From: Ereboglobus sp. PH5-10
GTDB taxonomy: Bacteria; Verrucomicrobiota; Verrucomicrobiia; Opitutales; Opitutaceae
Length of the DNA: 64,000 bases
NCBI RefSeq assembly: GCF_029504735.1
Contig: NZ_JAQFIP010000011.1
Span: 79,762 to 143,761, forward strand
Direction: 5' to 3'
In this document: in pieces, positions 1 through 8,830 of the stretch
How positions within the stretch are numbered: the stretch's first letter is position 1
How the letters are laid out: each line of letters begins with the position of its first letter
Notes under the pieces: generated by a model
The model's input: the letters and a program-made list of their open reading frames with translations, nothing else
What the model was told of the DNA's origin: nothing
Databases searched by the model: none
Made by a program: the position numbers and the translations under genes

Positions 1-2019
1 GACACATTCACCGGCTCCGAGCTGCGTGATAATTATCGTGCGATGCTCTCGTTCACGCCTGACTTTACCCAAAACAAAGGCTGGACCAAATGGCTCGGCA
101 AATACCGTTTTCTCGGCATGTGGGCCAAGGAACGCGTCACCACAAGCATGAAGCGCCACCGGGGCACACTCACTTCCGCAGATAACTACGATGGCAATCT
201 CCGCTATCTTCCAAACAAGGCCAACGCCAAAGGCTGGCGCTATGCCGACACCACCATCAGACGCTCCTTCTATCTCGCAAATCCGGGTGATCCTTACGGC
301 AAAGTCACTCAAGGAACAGGCAGTTTCGGCAATCCCGGCACATCGAGCGCCGACATCATGACCTACAACTGGGCAACCGGACAATTTGAAGCCGACACCG
401 TCGGATTGGAGACCGTCATGATGCATGATAGCAGCGGTCAGAAATTCCGCGAAATCGAATCATGGAATCTGGGCATGCAGGCCAATCTTCTCGATGATCG
501 CATTGCAGTGACAGTCGGCTGGCGTCGCGACAAATACAAGGCCCGCTCCACAACCACAGGAATCATAAGCGATCAAGATGGAAACATGCTCGAACCCGCG
601 ATCAGCAGCAACAAGGGACTCCTGTATCCCAACGGCTACGCCAACGAAGACTTGATTATGAATCGATGGAATCAGCAGTGGGACAAGCTTAATGCGGAAA
701 CCACCACGACGGGCGTTGTCGTCCGCCCCTTCAAAGATGTCTGGAGTAAAATAAGCATCGCTGCCGAACGAGGCAATGTCGCCGCCGAGTTCTTGAACAA
801 CATATCATTTCATTACAACAAATCGGACAATTTTAATCCGCCCCCGGATGCCAAGACCGACATGTATCGCCGCGCATTGCCAAAACCCGAAGGTGAGGGC
901 AAGGACTGGGGCGTCAGCTTTAATCTCTTTCAAAACAAGCTCTACGCACGCGTCAACTGGTATGAAACTGTCAGCTACAATGAACGAACCAATTCGGCAT
1001 CGTCATACCTCGGCAGAATGCGTGCGATCGATGATAATTTCATGGTGCCGTGGGCAACAATGATTGTTCGCATCCAGGATACGCAACCCGGCGAGCTTTA
1101 CCCTTGGGAGCTGGGCTACTCAAATGTCACGCAGCCCGCGCTCACCGATGCGCAGCTGGATCGTGTCTGGAAAATGATCGGACTGCCCGCCAAATATTAC
1201 GATGGCATTGATTATGCCGCCACCCAAACCAACCGCTCCAGGGGCACGGAACTCACCGTTATCTATAATCCACGCTCCAACTGGACTATCAAATTCACCG
1301 GTTCCAGAACCAAGGCCATGTATAATGACGTTGCGCCCGAAGGAGACTCCTGGCTTGCCAAACGCCTCCCATACTGGAAATCGGCCACGATTCCCTCCGG
1401 CTTGCCCGCAGAAGCCTATGCGGTGTTTGGTTACAACGGTGAAACCGTCACGAATAATCCATCCGGATCAGATTATTACATTGGTGATTTTTGGAACTCG
1501 TTTGGCTATAAGAGCGAAATAAAGCTGAACAACTCCGGTGACAAAACCCTCAAGGAATATTATACAACAACCGTCGAGGGACAAATTGCCATGGCAAAGG
1601 CGCTGCAAGGCCTTCCATCACCCAGCCTCCGTCGGTATCAAGCGGCTCTCACCACAAACTACAATTTCGACAAGGGCTCGCTGAAAGGATTTTCGATTGG
1701 CGGCAGTCTTCGATACGAGTCCAAGGCCGCCATCGGCTACTACGGCAAGGAGGGCGACCCGGATCGTCCCGGAATCATAACGATGAGCGACGTCAACCAG
1801 CCCATTTACGACAAAGAAAACTATTACACCGATCTTTGGGTTGCCTATAGAACCAAAATTCTCGGTGGAAAAGTTAGCATGAAAATTCAACTTAATGTAT
1901 ATGATGTCTTCGAAGACGGCGGCCTGCGCACCATCGGTGTAAACTGGGACGGCTCCCCATACGCCTACCGCATCGTCGACTCCCGCAAGTTCATCCTCAG
2001 CACGACATTTGATTTCTAG
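1..2019 (+). CDS. TonB-dependent outer-membrane receptor, 3' part (5' end outside window)
   Basis: The reading frame is open from base 1, so the start and the plug domain lie upstream of the window. What remains is about 670 codons of a beta-barrel with alternating aromatic strands, and it ends in Thr-Phe-Asp-Phe, the C-terminal aromatic typical of outer-membrane barrels. Such receptors import oligosaccharides or chelates using TonB energy. The hydrolase genes downstream suggest a glycan substrate, which is inference. A strong terminator follows 21 nt after the stop, so the downstream genes have their own promoter. Confidence 0.8.
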   Translation, partial: DTFTGSELRDNYRAMLSFTPDFTQNKGWTKWLGKYRFLGMWAKERVTTSMKRHRGTLTSADNYDGNLRYLPNKANAKGWRYADTTIRRSFYLANPGDPYGKVTQGTGSFGNPGTSSADIMTYNWATGQFEADTVGLETVMMHDSSGQKFREIESWNLGMQANLLDDRIAVTVGWRRDKYKARSTTTGIISDQDGNMLEPAISSNKGLLYPNGYANEDLIMNRWNQQWDKLNAETTTTGVVVRPFKDVWSKISIAAERGNVAAEFLNNISFHYNKSDNFNPPPDAKTDMYRRALPKPEGEGKDWGVSFNLFQNKLYARVNWYETVSYNERTNSASSYLGRMRAIDDNFMVPWATMIVRIQDTQPGELYPWELGYSNVTQPALTDAQLDRVWKMIGLPAKYYDGIDYAATQTNRSRGTELTVIYNPRSNWTIKFTGSRTKAMYNDVAPEGDSWLAKRLPYWKSATIPSGLPAEAYAVFGYNGETVTNNPSGSDYYIGDFWNSFGYKSEIKLNNSGDKTLKEYYTTTVEGQIAMAKALQGLPSPSLRRYQAALTTNYNFDKGSLKGFSIGGSLRYESKAAIGYYGKEGDPDRPGIITMSDVNQPIYDKENYYTDLWVAYRTKILGGKVSMKIQLNVYDVFEDGGLRTIGVNWDGSPYAYRIVDSRKFILSTTFDF

Positions 2020-2040
2020 TGGTCGTTGCCAATGGAGCGC

Positions 2041-2070
2041 AAAAGGGCCGCTTAAAATAGCGGCCCTTTT
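2041..2070 (+). terminator. Rho-independent terminator of the TonB receptor gene
   Basis: Perfect 12-bp inverted repeat AAAAGGGCCGCT / AGCGGCCCTTTT with a 6-nt loop, 21 nt after the stop codon. The A- and T-flanked stem could stop transcription from either side. Confidence 0.8.
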
Positions 2071-2140
2071 GCGTTCCAGTCGTGTTTATTACTCTCGGGA
2101 ACATGTCCAACAGCCATGCAATTTAGAAATTGGTGGTTAA

Positions 2141-3281
2141 TACCAGCAGCCACTAGCTTTTACACTTTACAAGAGGGAAAGCGCCGATAGAGTGGACGCA
2201 TGAGCCGAAAACTGCCGCCGGTGGGAATTGAAAACGCAAAACAGATAGAACAGGCCTGGGCAAAGCCGCAGCCTGAGTGGGCCAGACAAAGGTTGCTGGT
2301 TGCCCGGCTCATAGCGCGGCACCAGCTCAGCGCCGGCCAAATCGCAAAAATTGCGGATGTGAGTCGCAAAACCGTGTTCAACTACCGGGACAAGATTATG
2401 AAAGGCGGAATTGAGGAGTTGCTCAGGCGCGACTGGAAGGGGGCGCGCACGCCGGCGGTGCATGGCATGCTCGCCGGGGAGTTTGTCGAAAAACTTAAAA
2501 CCGGACGGTTTCGCCAGGCCAGCGACGCGCAGGCGTGGATTAAAAAACGCACGCGCAAGACGCTGAGCCTGAGCGCAGTGCGCAAGGTGCTGCGACGATT
2601 CGGAGGCAGGCTCAAGAAGCCGAGGAAGTCGCACGCCAAAAAGGACGCGGCCAAGGCGAGCGAGTTCAAGGAGGAGCTGCCAGGACGGCTTGCGGCATTA
2701 AGCGAACAAGCCGGTGGCAGGCCTGTGAGGCTGTGGGTGCTCGACGAACATCGTTACGGGCTGCTGCCGGTGATACGCAGCACATGGGGGTTGAGAGGCG
2801 TGCGGGTAACCGCGCCCTATGCGACGCGCTACAAATGGGGTTATCTGCACGAGGCGCTTGAAGTGGACGCCCAGAACAGGTGCGAGCTTTTGTTCACACC
2901 GGCAATAGATCAGGACATCCACGCGCTATTGCTCAGGCAGATTGCCGAGTCGGATCCGGAGGCGCTGCACATAGTCATCGAGGATCAGGCCGGTTTTCAT
3001 CTTGGGGCTGGGGATCCGCGCGTGCCCGCAAATGTGAAGCTGCTGCCATTGCCGCCGTATAGTCCCGAACTCAACCCGGTGGAGTGCTTTGGCTCGATGA
3101 TAAAGGCGGGGGTATGCAACCGGCTGTATGAAAGCCTTGAAAAGCTCGAAAAACACATAGAGGCGGTGGCGCGACGCTGGAGCGAGCCATCAGCGGTGCG
3201 CGGACTCATCCACGACTGGCTGCTTGAAAAAACAAACGATGGCGCGACGGCCTAAAGTGTAATTGCTAGTGGGTGTTGGTA
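2141..3281 (+). mobile_element. Complete IS630-family insertion sequence
   Basis: Terminal inverted repeats at 2141-2169 and 3253-3281 match at 25 of 29 positions (outer part TACCA.CA.CCACTAGC). Both ends carry the TA dinucleotide (2141-2142 and 3280-3281), the target that IS630/Tc1 elements duplicate. One uninterrupted transposase gene fills the element. It landed between the receptor terminator and the promoter of the GH2 gene and breaks neither. Confidence 0.9.
2200..3255 (+). CDS. IS630-family DDE transposase
   Basis: 351-residue transposase of the IS630 element. Residues about 1-140 are a helix-turn-helix DNA-binding part (AGQIAKIADVSRKTVFNY near 45-62). The DDE nuclease follows, with Asp182 (LDEHRYG), Asp262 (IEDQAGFH) and Glu295 (LNPVECFG) as likely metal ligands. 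The PPYSPELNPVE block is characteristic of the family. The frame is intact with no programmed frameshift, and both terminal repeats are present, so the element could be active. The stop codon overlaps the right terminal repeat. Confidence 0.93.
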   Translation: MSRKLPPVGIENAKQIEQAWAKPQPEWARQRLLVARLIARHQLSAGQIAKIADVSRKTVFNYRDKIMKGGIEELLRRDWKGARTPAVHGMLAGEFVEKLKTGRFRQASDAQAWIKKRTRKTLSLSAVRKVLRRFGGRLKKPRKSHAKKDAAKASEFKEELPGRLAALSEQAGGRPVRLWVLDEHRYGLLPVIRSTWGLRGVRVTAPYATRYKWGYLHEALEVDAQNRCELLFTPAIDQDIHALLLRQIAESDPEALHIVIEDQAGFHLGAGDPRVPANVKLLPLPPYSPELNPVECFGSMIKAGVCNRLYESLEKLEKHIEAVARRWSEPSAVRGLIHDWLLEKTNDGATA

Positions 3282-3311
3282 TAAGTTTATTGGAAGTGAT
3301 TATGTCCAAAA

Positions 3312-3329
3312 ATCACCACATTTGGTGAT
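3312..3329 (+). promoter_or_regulatory. Operator 1 of the ATCACCA-N4-TGGTGAT regulon, with promoter
   Basis: Perfect 7-bp inverted repeat ATCACCA/TGGTGAT with spacer CATT. Exactly 22 nt downstream is an extended -10 element (TG at 3349-3350, TATCAT at 3352-3357), and the GH2 start is at 3407. The same arrangement recurs at 6574 and, on the other strand, at 16501. The palindrome centre would lie near -43 relative to the likely transcription start. That fits an activator overlapping the -35 region, or a repressor. The regulator is not in the window. Confidence 0.8.
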
Positions 3330-3406
3330 GCGAAAAAACTGCTGTTCTTGTTATCATGGAAATCTGCCAAAGCCGCTCCGATACCCGTGATACAACACAT
3401 CTCCCG

Positions 3407-6316
3407 ATGAAAACTCCCCTGCACTTGTTCCTCTCCCTCGTTATGATTTTCGGCGCCACCATGGCGCGCGCGCAAACATCCGCTTCCACCGTCATCCCCG
3501 ACACCACATTCTCGCTTAACGGCACATGGCAATTCGCGCTGGCCGCGACCGGCGCGGAGGCGGATGCGCTGGCCGATTTTCACAAGCCGGGTTTCAACGG
3601 CGAAAACTTCACCCCCTCCCCCGTTCCCTCGAACTGGTCCGTGCTCGGCTACGAGGAACCGGTCTACCGCGGCTTCAAGGACGATAAGGCGGGCGAAGGG
3701 TTCTATCTGCACGATTTCACTCCACCGAAGAATTGGAATGACAAGCGCGTGCTGCTGCATTTCGGCGGCGTCTGGTCTTCCGCTGAAGTCTGGCTCAATG
3801 GAGTCCGCCTCGGACGACACGACAGCGGTTACACCAGTTTTTCCTTCGACATCACCGGCAAGTTCAAGGCGGGCGAAAGCAACCGCCTCGCCGTTCGAGT
3901 GCGCCAGATAACGCGTGAATACAAGTTCGACGTTTACGACGACTGGACGCTCGGCGGCATTTACCGCGACGTCTCGCTCGAGGCGATGCCGCAAAAACGC
4001 TGGATCGACAGCGTGGTCGTTCAAACCGTGTTCGACGATCTGTTTCGCGACGCCGACCTGCGCGTGCGCGCAATGGTGGGCGACCGGCACAAAAACACAC
4101 TGCCGGGCAATTATCCGAGTCCCGGCGAATCTTACGATTTGCGCGTCACGCTTTCCACGAACGAAGGCATCGAGATCGCGCGGCAGCAACTGACCGTCCC
4201 CGCGCACACGGCGACGGATCGCGAGCTGCGCCTGACCCTGCGCGCGCAATCCCCGCGCCACTGGAATGCCGAGACGCCTTATCTCTACAACCTGCGCGTC
4301 GATCTGTTGGAAAAGGGCGAGATCACGCACACGCGCACCGAACGCGTCGGTTTCCGGCAAATTTCAACCGATGGCGGTGTTTTCCGAATCAACGGACAGG
4401 CCGTGAAGCTTCGCGGCGTGAATCGTCACGACGAGCACCCCGATGTCGGACGCGCGACAACGCGCAAGCACTGGCTGCAAGACATCACGCTCATGAAGGT
4501 GGCGAATATCAACTTCATCCGCCTCGCGCACTACACGCCCACGCGAGGCTTCATCGAGTTGTGCGACGAATTGGGAATGTATGTCGGCAACGAGGTCTCG
4601 ATCGGCGGCGCCGGCGACCTCATGTATGATCCGTCGTTTTCCGCCGCCGCGCTGCAACGCGCACACGAAACCGTCGTTCGCGACATCAACAGCCCGTCGA
4701 TCGTCTATTGGTCGGTCGGCAACGAGGACCCGCTGACCTCGATCCACATGGCCTCGGTGAAACTCGTCAAGGCGCTCGATCCCACGCGCCCCGTCCTGCT
4801 GCCATGGCGTTGGGAGGAGTGGCTTCCGCCGGAAATCGACATGCTCGCTCCGCACTACTGGCACCCGCGGGAATACGACCGTCTCGCCGGCCGCGCCAAC
4901 CGGCCGATCATCACCACGGAATACACGCACGCCTACGGCACCGACGGGTTCGGCGGCCTCGAGGCGCGCTGGAGAGAATTGACAAAACACCCCGCCGGCG
5001 CGGGCGGCGCGATCTGGCTCTGGGCCGATCAGGGAATCAAAACCCCGGTGCAAAAACCCAAGGGAAAGTCCGGCGACCGCAGCGACGGCGACGAATACAT
5101 GCGCCTCGACTCAGCCGGCTGGGACGGCATCGTCGACGCCTACCGCAACTCGACGCGCGACTACTTGGAAACCAAAGCCGTTTATGCGCAGGTTTATCCC
5201 GCGATGGATAAAATCACCTTCACCCCCGGCGAAGCCTCCGCGCGCATTCCCATTCAAAACGACTATGACTTCACCGATCTCGATACCGTGAAAATCGCGT
5301 GGTCGATCCGCGAGGATGAAAACGAACTCGCCTGCGGCTCCGGCTCGATCAGCGGCCAGCCGCACTCCGTTTCCGCGTTCAAGCTGCCCTTGGAAAAACT
5401 GAAAACAATTCACGCGGGGAAAACCTACTACGCATGGTTCATTTTCACTGGCGCCGACGGTGCCGAAATCACACGCAAGGCTGTCGAGCTCGTCCCCCTC
5501 GCGAAACCCTCGCCACGCATTTCCACGCCGTTAAAACTGACAGTCTCGCAGGGGGAAAGCGTCACCGTCACCGCTGGCGGAGCGCGTTACGTTTTCGACC
5601 CGAAAATCGGGCGCCTCGTTTCCGCCGCGTTGCACGACAAAACGCTCATCACCGATTTGCGCCCGGTCATCTGGCGAAAACTCGACGACAGCGAAGTCAG
5701 CGTTGTCGGACGGCGCGCCGCTCGCGAGGCGAGCGATCTCAACCGTTACACGGCCTCCGCGACGACATGGGACGTCACGGAAGAAAACGGACGCGTCGCG
5801 ATTCACGCAAAAGTGGATTACTCCATCGACGAGAAAAACCGCTTCGCCACGACCTACGACTACGAAATCGGGGCCGACGGCGGCCTCGAAGTTCGCTACG
5901 AAATTCTGCCCGAAGTCACGGTGCCCTGCGTTCCCATTGTTGGCATGGTTGTGCAATCCGCTCCGGAACTCGGAGCCATCCGCTGGCTGGGACTCGGTCC
6001 CGACAACGCGTATCCCAACAAACGCTCCGCGCCGATCCTCGGAGTATGGGGCGGCGCGGCGGGAAGCGCGGATGTGGCCGGCACAAAAGCCATGCGCTGG
6101 CTTGAACGAACCGGCGCCATGGGTGGCTTTCGTATTTCGAATGTTGGATATTTTGAGCACGACACATCCGCACCGGACACGGTGCGCATTTTGTCCGGTG
6201 TGGCCGCCCGTCCCGAAAAAGGCCGCAAGGCGGACGATGACTTTCCCCAACTGGCAACCGGTGCCGGCAAACCACTCGTCGGCTCCCTGAAAATCGAACT
6301 CAAGGGAAACGATTAA
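3407..6316 (+). CDS. Secreted glycoside hydrolase family 2 protein (beta-galactosidase-like)
   Basis: The start at 3407 is chosen because it opens with a signal peptide (MKTPLHLFLSLVMIFGA, cleavage probably after ARA); an upstream in-frame ATG at 3356 overlaps the promoter. The 969-residue protein has the GH2 order: N-terminal sugar-binding jelly roll, Ig-like domain, TIM barrel and a C-terminal beta domain of the small-chain type. Glu440 (VGNED) is the expected acid/base and Glu505 (TTEYTHA) the nucleophile. GH2 enzymes cleave beta-galactosides, beta-glucuronides or beta-mannosides, and the exact substrate cannot be read here. A periplasmic location is likely. Neighbours suggest a role in breaking down a pectin- or arabinogalactan-like glycan. 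Confidence 0.88.
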   Translation: MKTPLHLFLSLVMIFGATMARAQTSASTVIPDTTFSLNGTWQFALAATGAEADALADFHKPGFNGENFTPSPVPSNWSVLGYEEPVYRGFKDDKAGEGFYLHDFTPPKNWNDKRVLLHFGGVWSSAEVWLNGVRLGRHDSGYTSFSFDITGKFKAGESNRLAVRVRQITREYKFDVYDDWTLGGIYRDVSLEAMPQKRWIDSVVVQTVFDDLFRDADLRVRAMVGDRHKNTLPGNYPSPGESYDLRVTLSTNEGIEIARQQLTVPAHTATDRELRLTLRAQSPRHWNAETPYLYNLRVDLLEKGEITHTRTERVGFRQISTDGGVFRINGQAVKLRGVNRHDEHPDVGRATTRKHWLQDITLMKVANINFIRLAHYTPTRGFIELCDELGMYVGNEVSIGGAGDLMYDPSFSAAALQRAHETVVRDINSPSIVYWSVGNEDPLTSIHMASVKLVKALDPTRPVLLPWRWEEWLPPEIDMLAPHYWHPREYDRLAGRANRPIITTEYTHAYGTDGFGGLEARWRELTKHPAGAGGAIWLWADQGIKTPVQKPKGKSGDRSDGDEYMRLDSAGWDGIVDAYRNSTRDYLETKAVYAQVYPAMDKITFTPGEASARIPIQNDYDFTDLDTVKIAWSIREDENELACGSGSISGQPHSVSAFKLPLEKLKTIHAGKTYYAWFIFTGADGAEITRKAVELVPLAKPSPRISTPLKLTVSQGESVTVTAGGARYVFDPKIGRLVSAALHDKTLITDLRPVIWRKLDDSEVSVVGRRAAREASDLNRYTASATTWDVTEENGRVAIHAKVDYSIDEKNRFATTYDYEIGADGGLEVRYEILPEVTVPCVPIVGMVVQSAPELGAIRWLGLGPDNAYPNKRSAPILGVWGGAAGSADVAGTKAMRWLERTGAMGGFRISNVGYFEHDTSAPDTVRILSGVAARPEKGRKADDDFPQLATGAGKPLVGSLKIELKGND

Positions 6317-6458
6317 ATGCACAAACGCTCCTGTTAAACAGCGTGCCATTCGCCGCCAAAGTTAAGGACAAGAAACCGGTGGCCGGTGGCCTCGCTGCCG
6401 GTCGAAACGAGTTCAGCATAACTCAAGCGATAAAAGATATAAGTGCTTATTTTTCCGC

Positions 6459-6490
6459 AATGGAGGGCTTCCCCACGAGGCCTCCCCATT
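6459..6490. terminator. Stem-loop in the GH2/GH105 intergenic region
   Basis: Imperfect inverted repeat (AATGGAGGGC against GCCTCCCCATT) with an 11-nt loop, 140 nt after the GH2 stop. There is no good T-tract, so the terminator role is uncertain. The rest of 6317-6573 shows nothing else I recognise. Confidence 0.3.
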
Positions 6491-6573
6491 CTGAGCGTTT
6501 TCCAAACCGGACGACTCGAAGGCCGCCCTTCCATTTCACGCACAACCGTGCCACCAGCACTGGTTAGGATAGA

Positions 6574-6591
6574 ATCACCACATTTGGTGAT
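6574..6591 (+). promoter_or_regulatory. Operator 2 of the ATCACCA-N4-TGGTGAT regulon, with promoter
   Basis: Identical 18-bp palindrome (spacer CATT) followed by GCGAA as at operator 1. An extended -10 element (TG at 6611-6612, TATTAT at 6614-6619) begins after exactly 22 nt. The esterase-GH105 start codon is 47 nt after the -10 element. Confidence 0.8.
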
Positions 6592-6666
6592 GCGAAGACA
6601 CAGTCAGTTTTGCTATTATCGGCACAGCAATCAATCCCGACCCTTGCTACGCAAAAACCTCTTTCG

Positions 6667-8706
6667 ATGAAAACACCTCTGCTTCTATCCCTCGCTTTTG
6701 CCATGGCTTTCGGCGTGACGCTGCGCGCGCAAACAACCAAGCCCAAACCGCCCAAAAATCCGCCCGCAACTGTTAGTAAAATTGCCTACGGCGAACATGA
6801 GCGGCATGTGCTCGATTTCTGGCGGGCGCCCTCCGACAAACCCACTCCCGTGCTTATCTACATCCACGGCGGCGGCTGGGTGCGCGGTGACAAAAAGGAA
6901 GTGCCTTACGTGCAAAAATATCTCGATGCCGGCATCTCCGTCGTTTCGATAAACTACCGCTTTACCTGGCAGGCGCAACTCGCCGGTGTGAAACCGCCCG
7001 TTTCGTGGCCTTTGCGCGACGCCGCCCGCGCCGTGCAATTCGTCCGCTCAAAAGCCGCCGAGTGGAACCTCGACAAAACCCGCGTCGCCGCCTCGGGCAA
7101 ATCCGCCGGCGCATGTTCAAGCCTCTGGCTCGCCTTTCATGATGACATGGCAGACCCGAAAGCCGCCGATCCCGTCGCCCGCGAATCCACGCGTCTCTGG
7201 TGTGCCGCCGTGAACATCGCGCAGACGACGCTCGATCCACAACAAATGATAGAATGGACACCCAACAGCCGCTACGGCGGACACGCCTTCGGCTTCATGG
7301 ACCCGAACGACCTGAAAACACGCGACACCCGTTTCGCCGAATTTCTCGCTCACCGTGAAGAACTGCTGCCTTGGATAAAAGCGTATTCCCCCTACGCACT
7401 CGCCACCGCCGACGACCCGTCCGTTTATCTATTCTATACGGATCCGCCCGCCCTCGGAAAATCCCCGCGCGACCCGACGCACACCTCAAACTTCGGCGTG
7501 AAGTTGAAGGAAAAACTCGATCCCCTCGGCGTCGAATGCGAGCTTGTCCATCCCTGCGCCACCGATGTGAAACACGAGCGCATTGAGGATTACGTGATAA
7601 ACAAGCTCGGCACAAACACCCCCGTGCCAAAATCAAACCGGACGACACGGCGCTCGTCCCTCCGTCAAGCGGACATCCTCGCCGCGATGGAAAAATCCGC
7701 CGACTGGCAGCTCGCAACCGAGGTCAACCCTATCCATAAACCCACGGGTTGGGTAATGGGCGCGTTTTATGCGGGTCTCATGGCAACAGCCGACACCTCA
7801 AAAAGCCCGCGCTTCCGCGAGGCCATGATCAAGATTGGCGAAACCAATAAATGGAAACTCGGAAAGCGTGTGTATCATGCCGACGACCACTGCGTCGCCC
7901 AGGCATACATTGAACTCCACCTGAGCGAAAAAAATACGAGGCCGGACAAAATCGCGCCCACACGCGAGCGGTTTGATTATATTCTCAATAATCAGAAAAC
8001 CAGCGACACGCTCTATTTTGACAAAAAGCGGCGCGGCAACGGCGACCGCTGGTCATGGTGCGATGCGCTCTTCATGGCCCCGCCCGCATGGATCGGTCTC
8101 TGGAAGGCAACCGGCGATGCGCGCTATCTCGATTTCATGCTCTCCGAGTGGAGCGCCACATCGGAACTCCTCTACGACAAAGAAGAGCACCTTTTCTATC
8201 GCGACAGCCGGTTCTTTCCGCCGCGGCTTGAGGCCAACGGTAAAAAAATATTCTGGTCGCGTGGCAACGGCTGGGTGCTTGCGGGCCTTGCGCGGGTGAT
8301 GAATTACCTGCCAAAGGATCACCCGGCGCGCCCGCGTTTTGAGCGGCAGTTCAAGGAGATCGCCGCAAAGGTCGTTACCTGCCAGCAAGCGGATGGTTTT
8401 TGGCGCGCCAGCCTTCTCGATCCCGAAAGCTACCCGAACAAGGAGTCCAGCGGCACGGGCTTCTTTGTCTATGGCCTTGCATGGGGCATCAACAACGGGT
8501 TGCTGGACGCAACCACATACGAGGCGCCTGTGATGAAAGGCTGGGCCGCCCTCATGTCGTGCCAGCAGGCGGACGGAAAAATCACAGGCATTCAGCAAAT
8601 CGGCTCCAGCCCCACCGCCCATAGTGACGACAACAGCGAGCCCTACGGCGTGGGTGCCTTTTTGCTGGCGGGTTCAGAAATGTATAAGCTTGTGGATAAA
8701 AAATAG
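6667..8706 (+). CDS. Secreted carbohydrate esterase - GH105 unsaturated uronyl hydrolase fusion
   Basis: The start at 6667 gives a signal peptide nearly identical to that of the upstream GH2 protein; the ORF's first ATG at 6610 overlaps the -10 element and is rejected. Residues about 35-320 are an alpha/beta hydrolase with the oxyanion motif HGGGW and nucleophile Ser146 in GKSAG, resembling feruloyl/acetyl esterases. Residues about 345-679 are a GH105/GH88-type (alpha/alpha)6 barrel, with Asp466 (CDALFMAPPAW) as likely catalytic acid and the conserved RGNGW block. GH105 enzymes remove unsaturated uronic acid from lyase products. A fused esterase would strip acyl groups from the same fragments. 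Both halves look intact. Confidence 0.87.
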   Translation: MKTPLLLSLAFAMAFGVTLRAQTTKPKPPKNPPATVSKIAYGEHERHVLDFWRAPSDKPTPVLIYIHGGGWVRGDKKEVPYVQKYLDAGISVVSINYRFTWQAQLAGVKPPVSWPLRDAARAVQFVRSKAAEWNLDKTRVAASGKSAGACSSLWLAFHDDMADPKAADPVARESTRLWCAAVNIAQTTLDPQQMIEWTPNSRYGGHAFGFMDPNDLKTRDTRFAEFLAHREELLPWIKAYSPYALATADDPSVYLFYTDPPALGKSPRDPTHTSNFGVKLKEKLDPLGVECELVHPCATDVKHERIEDYVINKLGTNTPVPKSNRTTRRSSLRQADILAAMEKSADWQLATEVNPIHKPTGWVMGAFYAGLMATADTSKSPRFREAMIKIGETNKWKLGKRVYHADDHCVAQAYIELHLSEKNTRPDKIAPTRERFDYILNNQKTSDTLYFDKKRRGNGDRWSWCDALFMAPPAWIGLWKATGDARYLDFMLSEWSATSELLYDKEEHLFYRDSRFFPPRLEANGKKIFWSRGNGWVLAGLARVMNYLPKDHPARPRFERQFKEIAAKVVTCQQADGFWRASLLDPESYPNKESSGTGFFVYGLAWGINNGLLDATTYEAPVMKGWAALMSCQQADGKITGIQQIGSSPTAHSDDNSEPYGVGAFLLAGSEMYKLVDKK

Positions 8707-8713
8707 TTTTCAA

Positions 8714-8747
8714 ACGCGGATGAATACAGATAAGCGCAGATAAATAT
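8714..8747. repeat. Short dispersed intergenic repeat (GCGGATGAA..CAGATAA type)
   Basis: Contains two imperfect copies of a GCG(C)AGATAA unit just after the GH105 stop. A relative of the same sequence occurs at 49610-49680 after dnaK, there as an inverted pair. Confidence 0.5.
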
Positions 8748-8830
8748 CGTAAAGGCGTCGTTTGCGGCGCCCGGTTTGTCATCCGAATCAATCCGCTCAG
8801 TCCGAGGTTAAAAACAAATTTAATATAATC

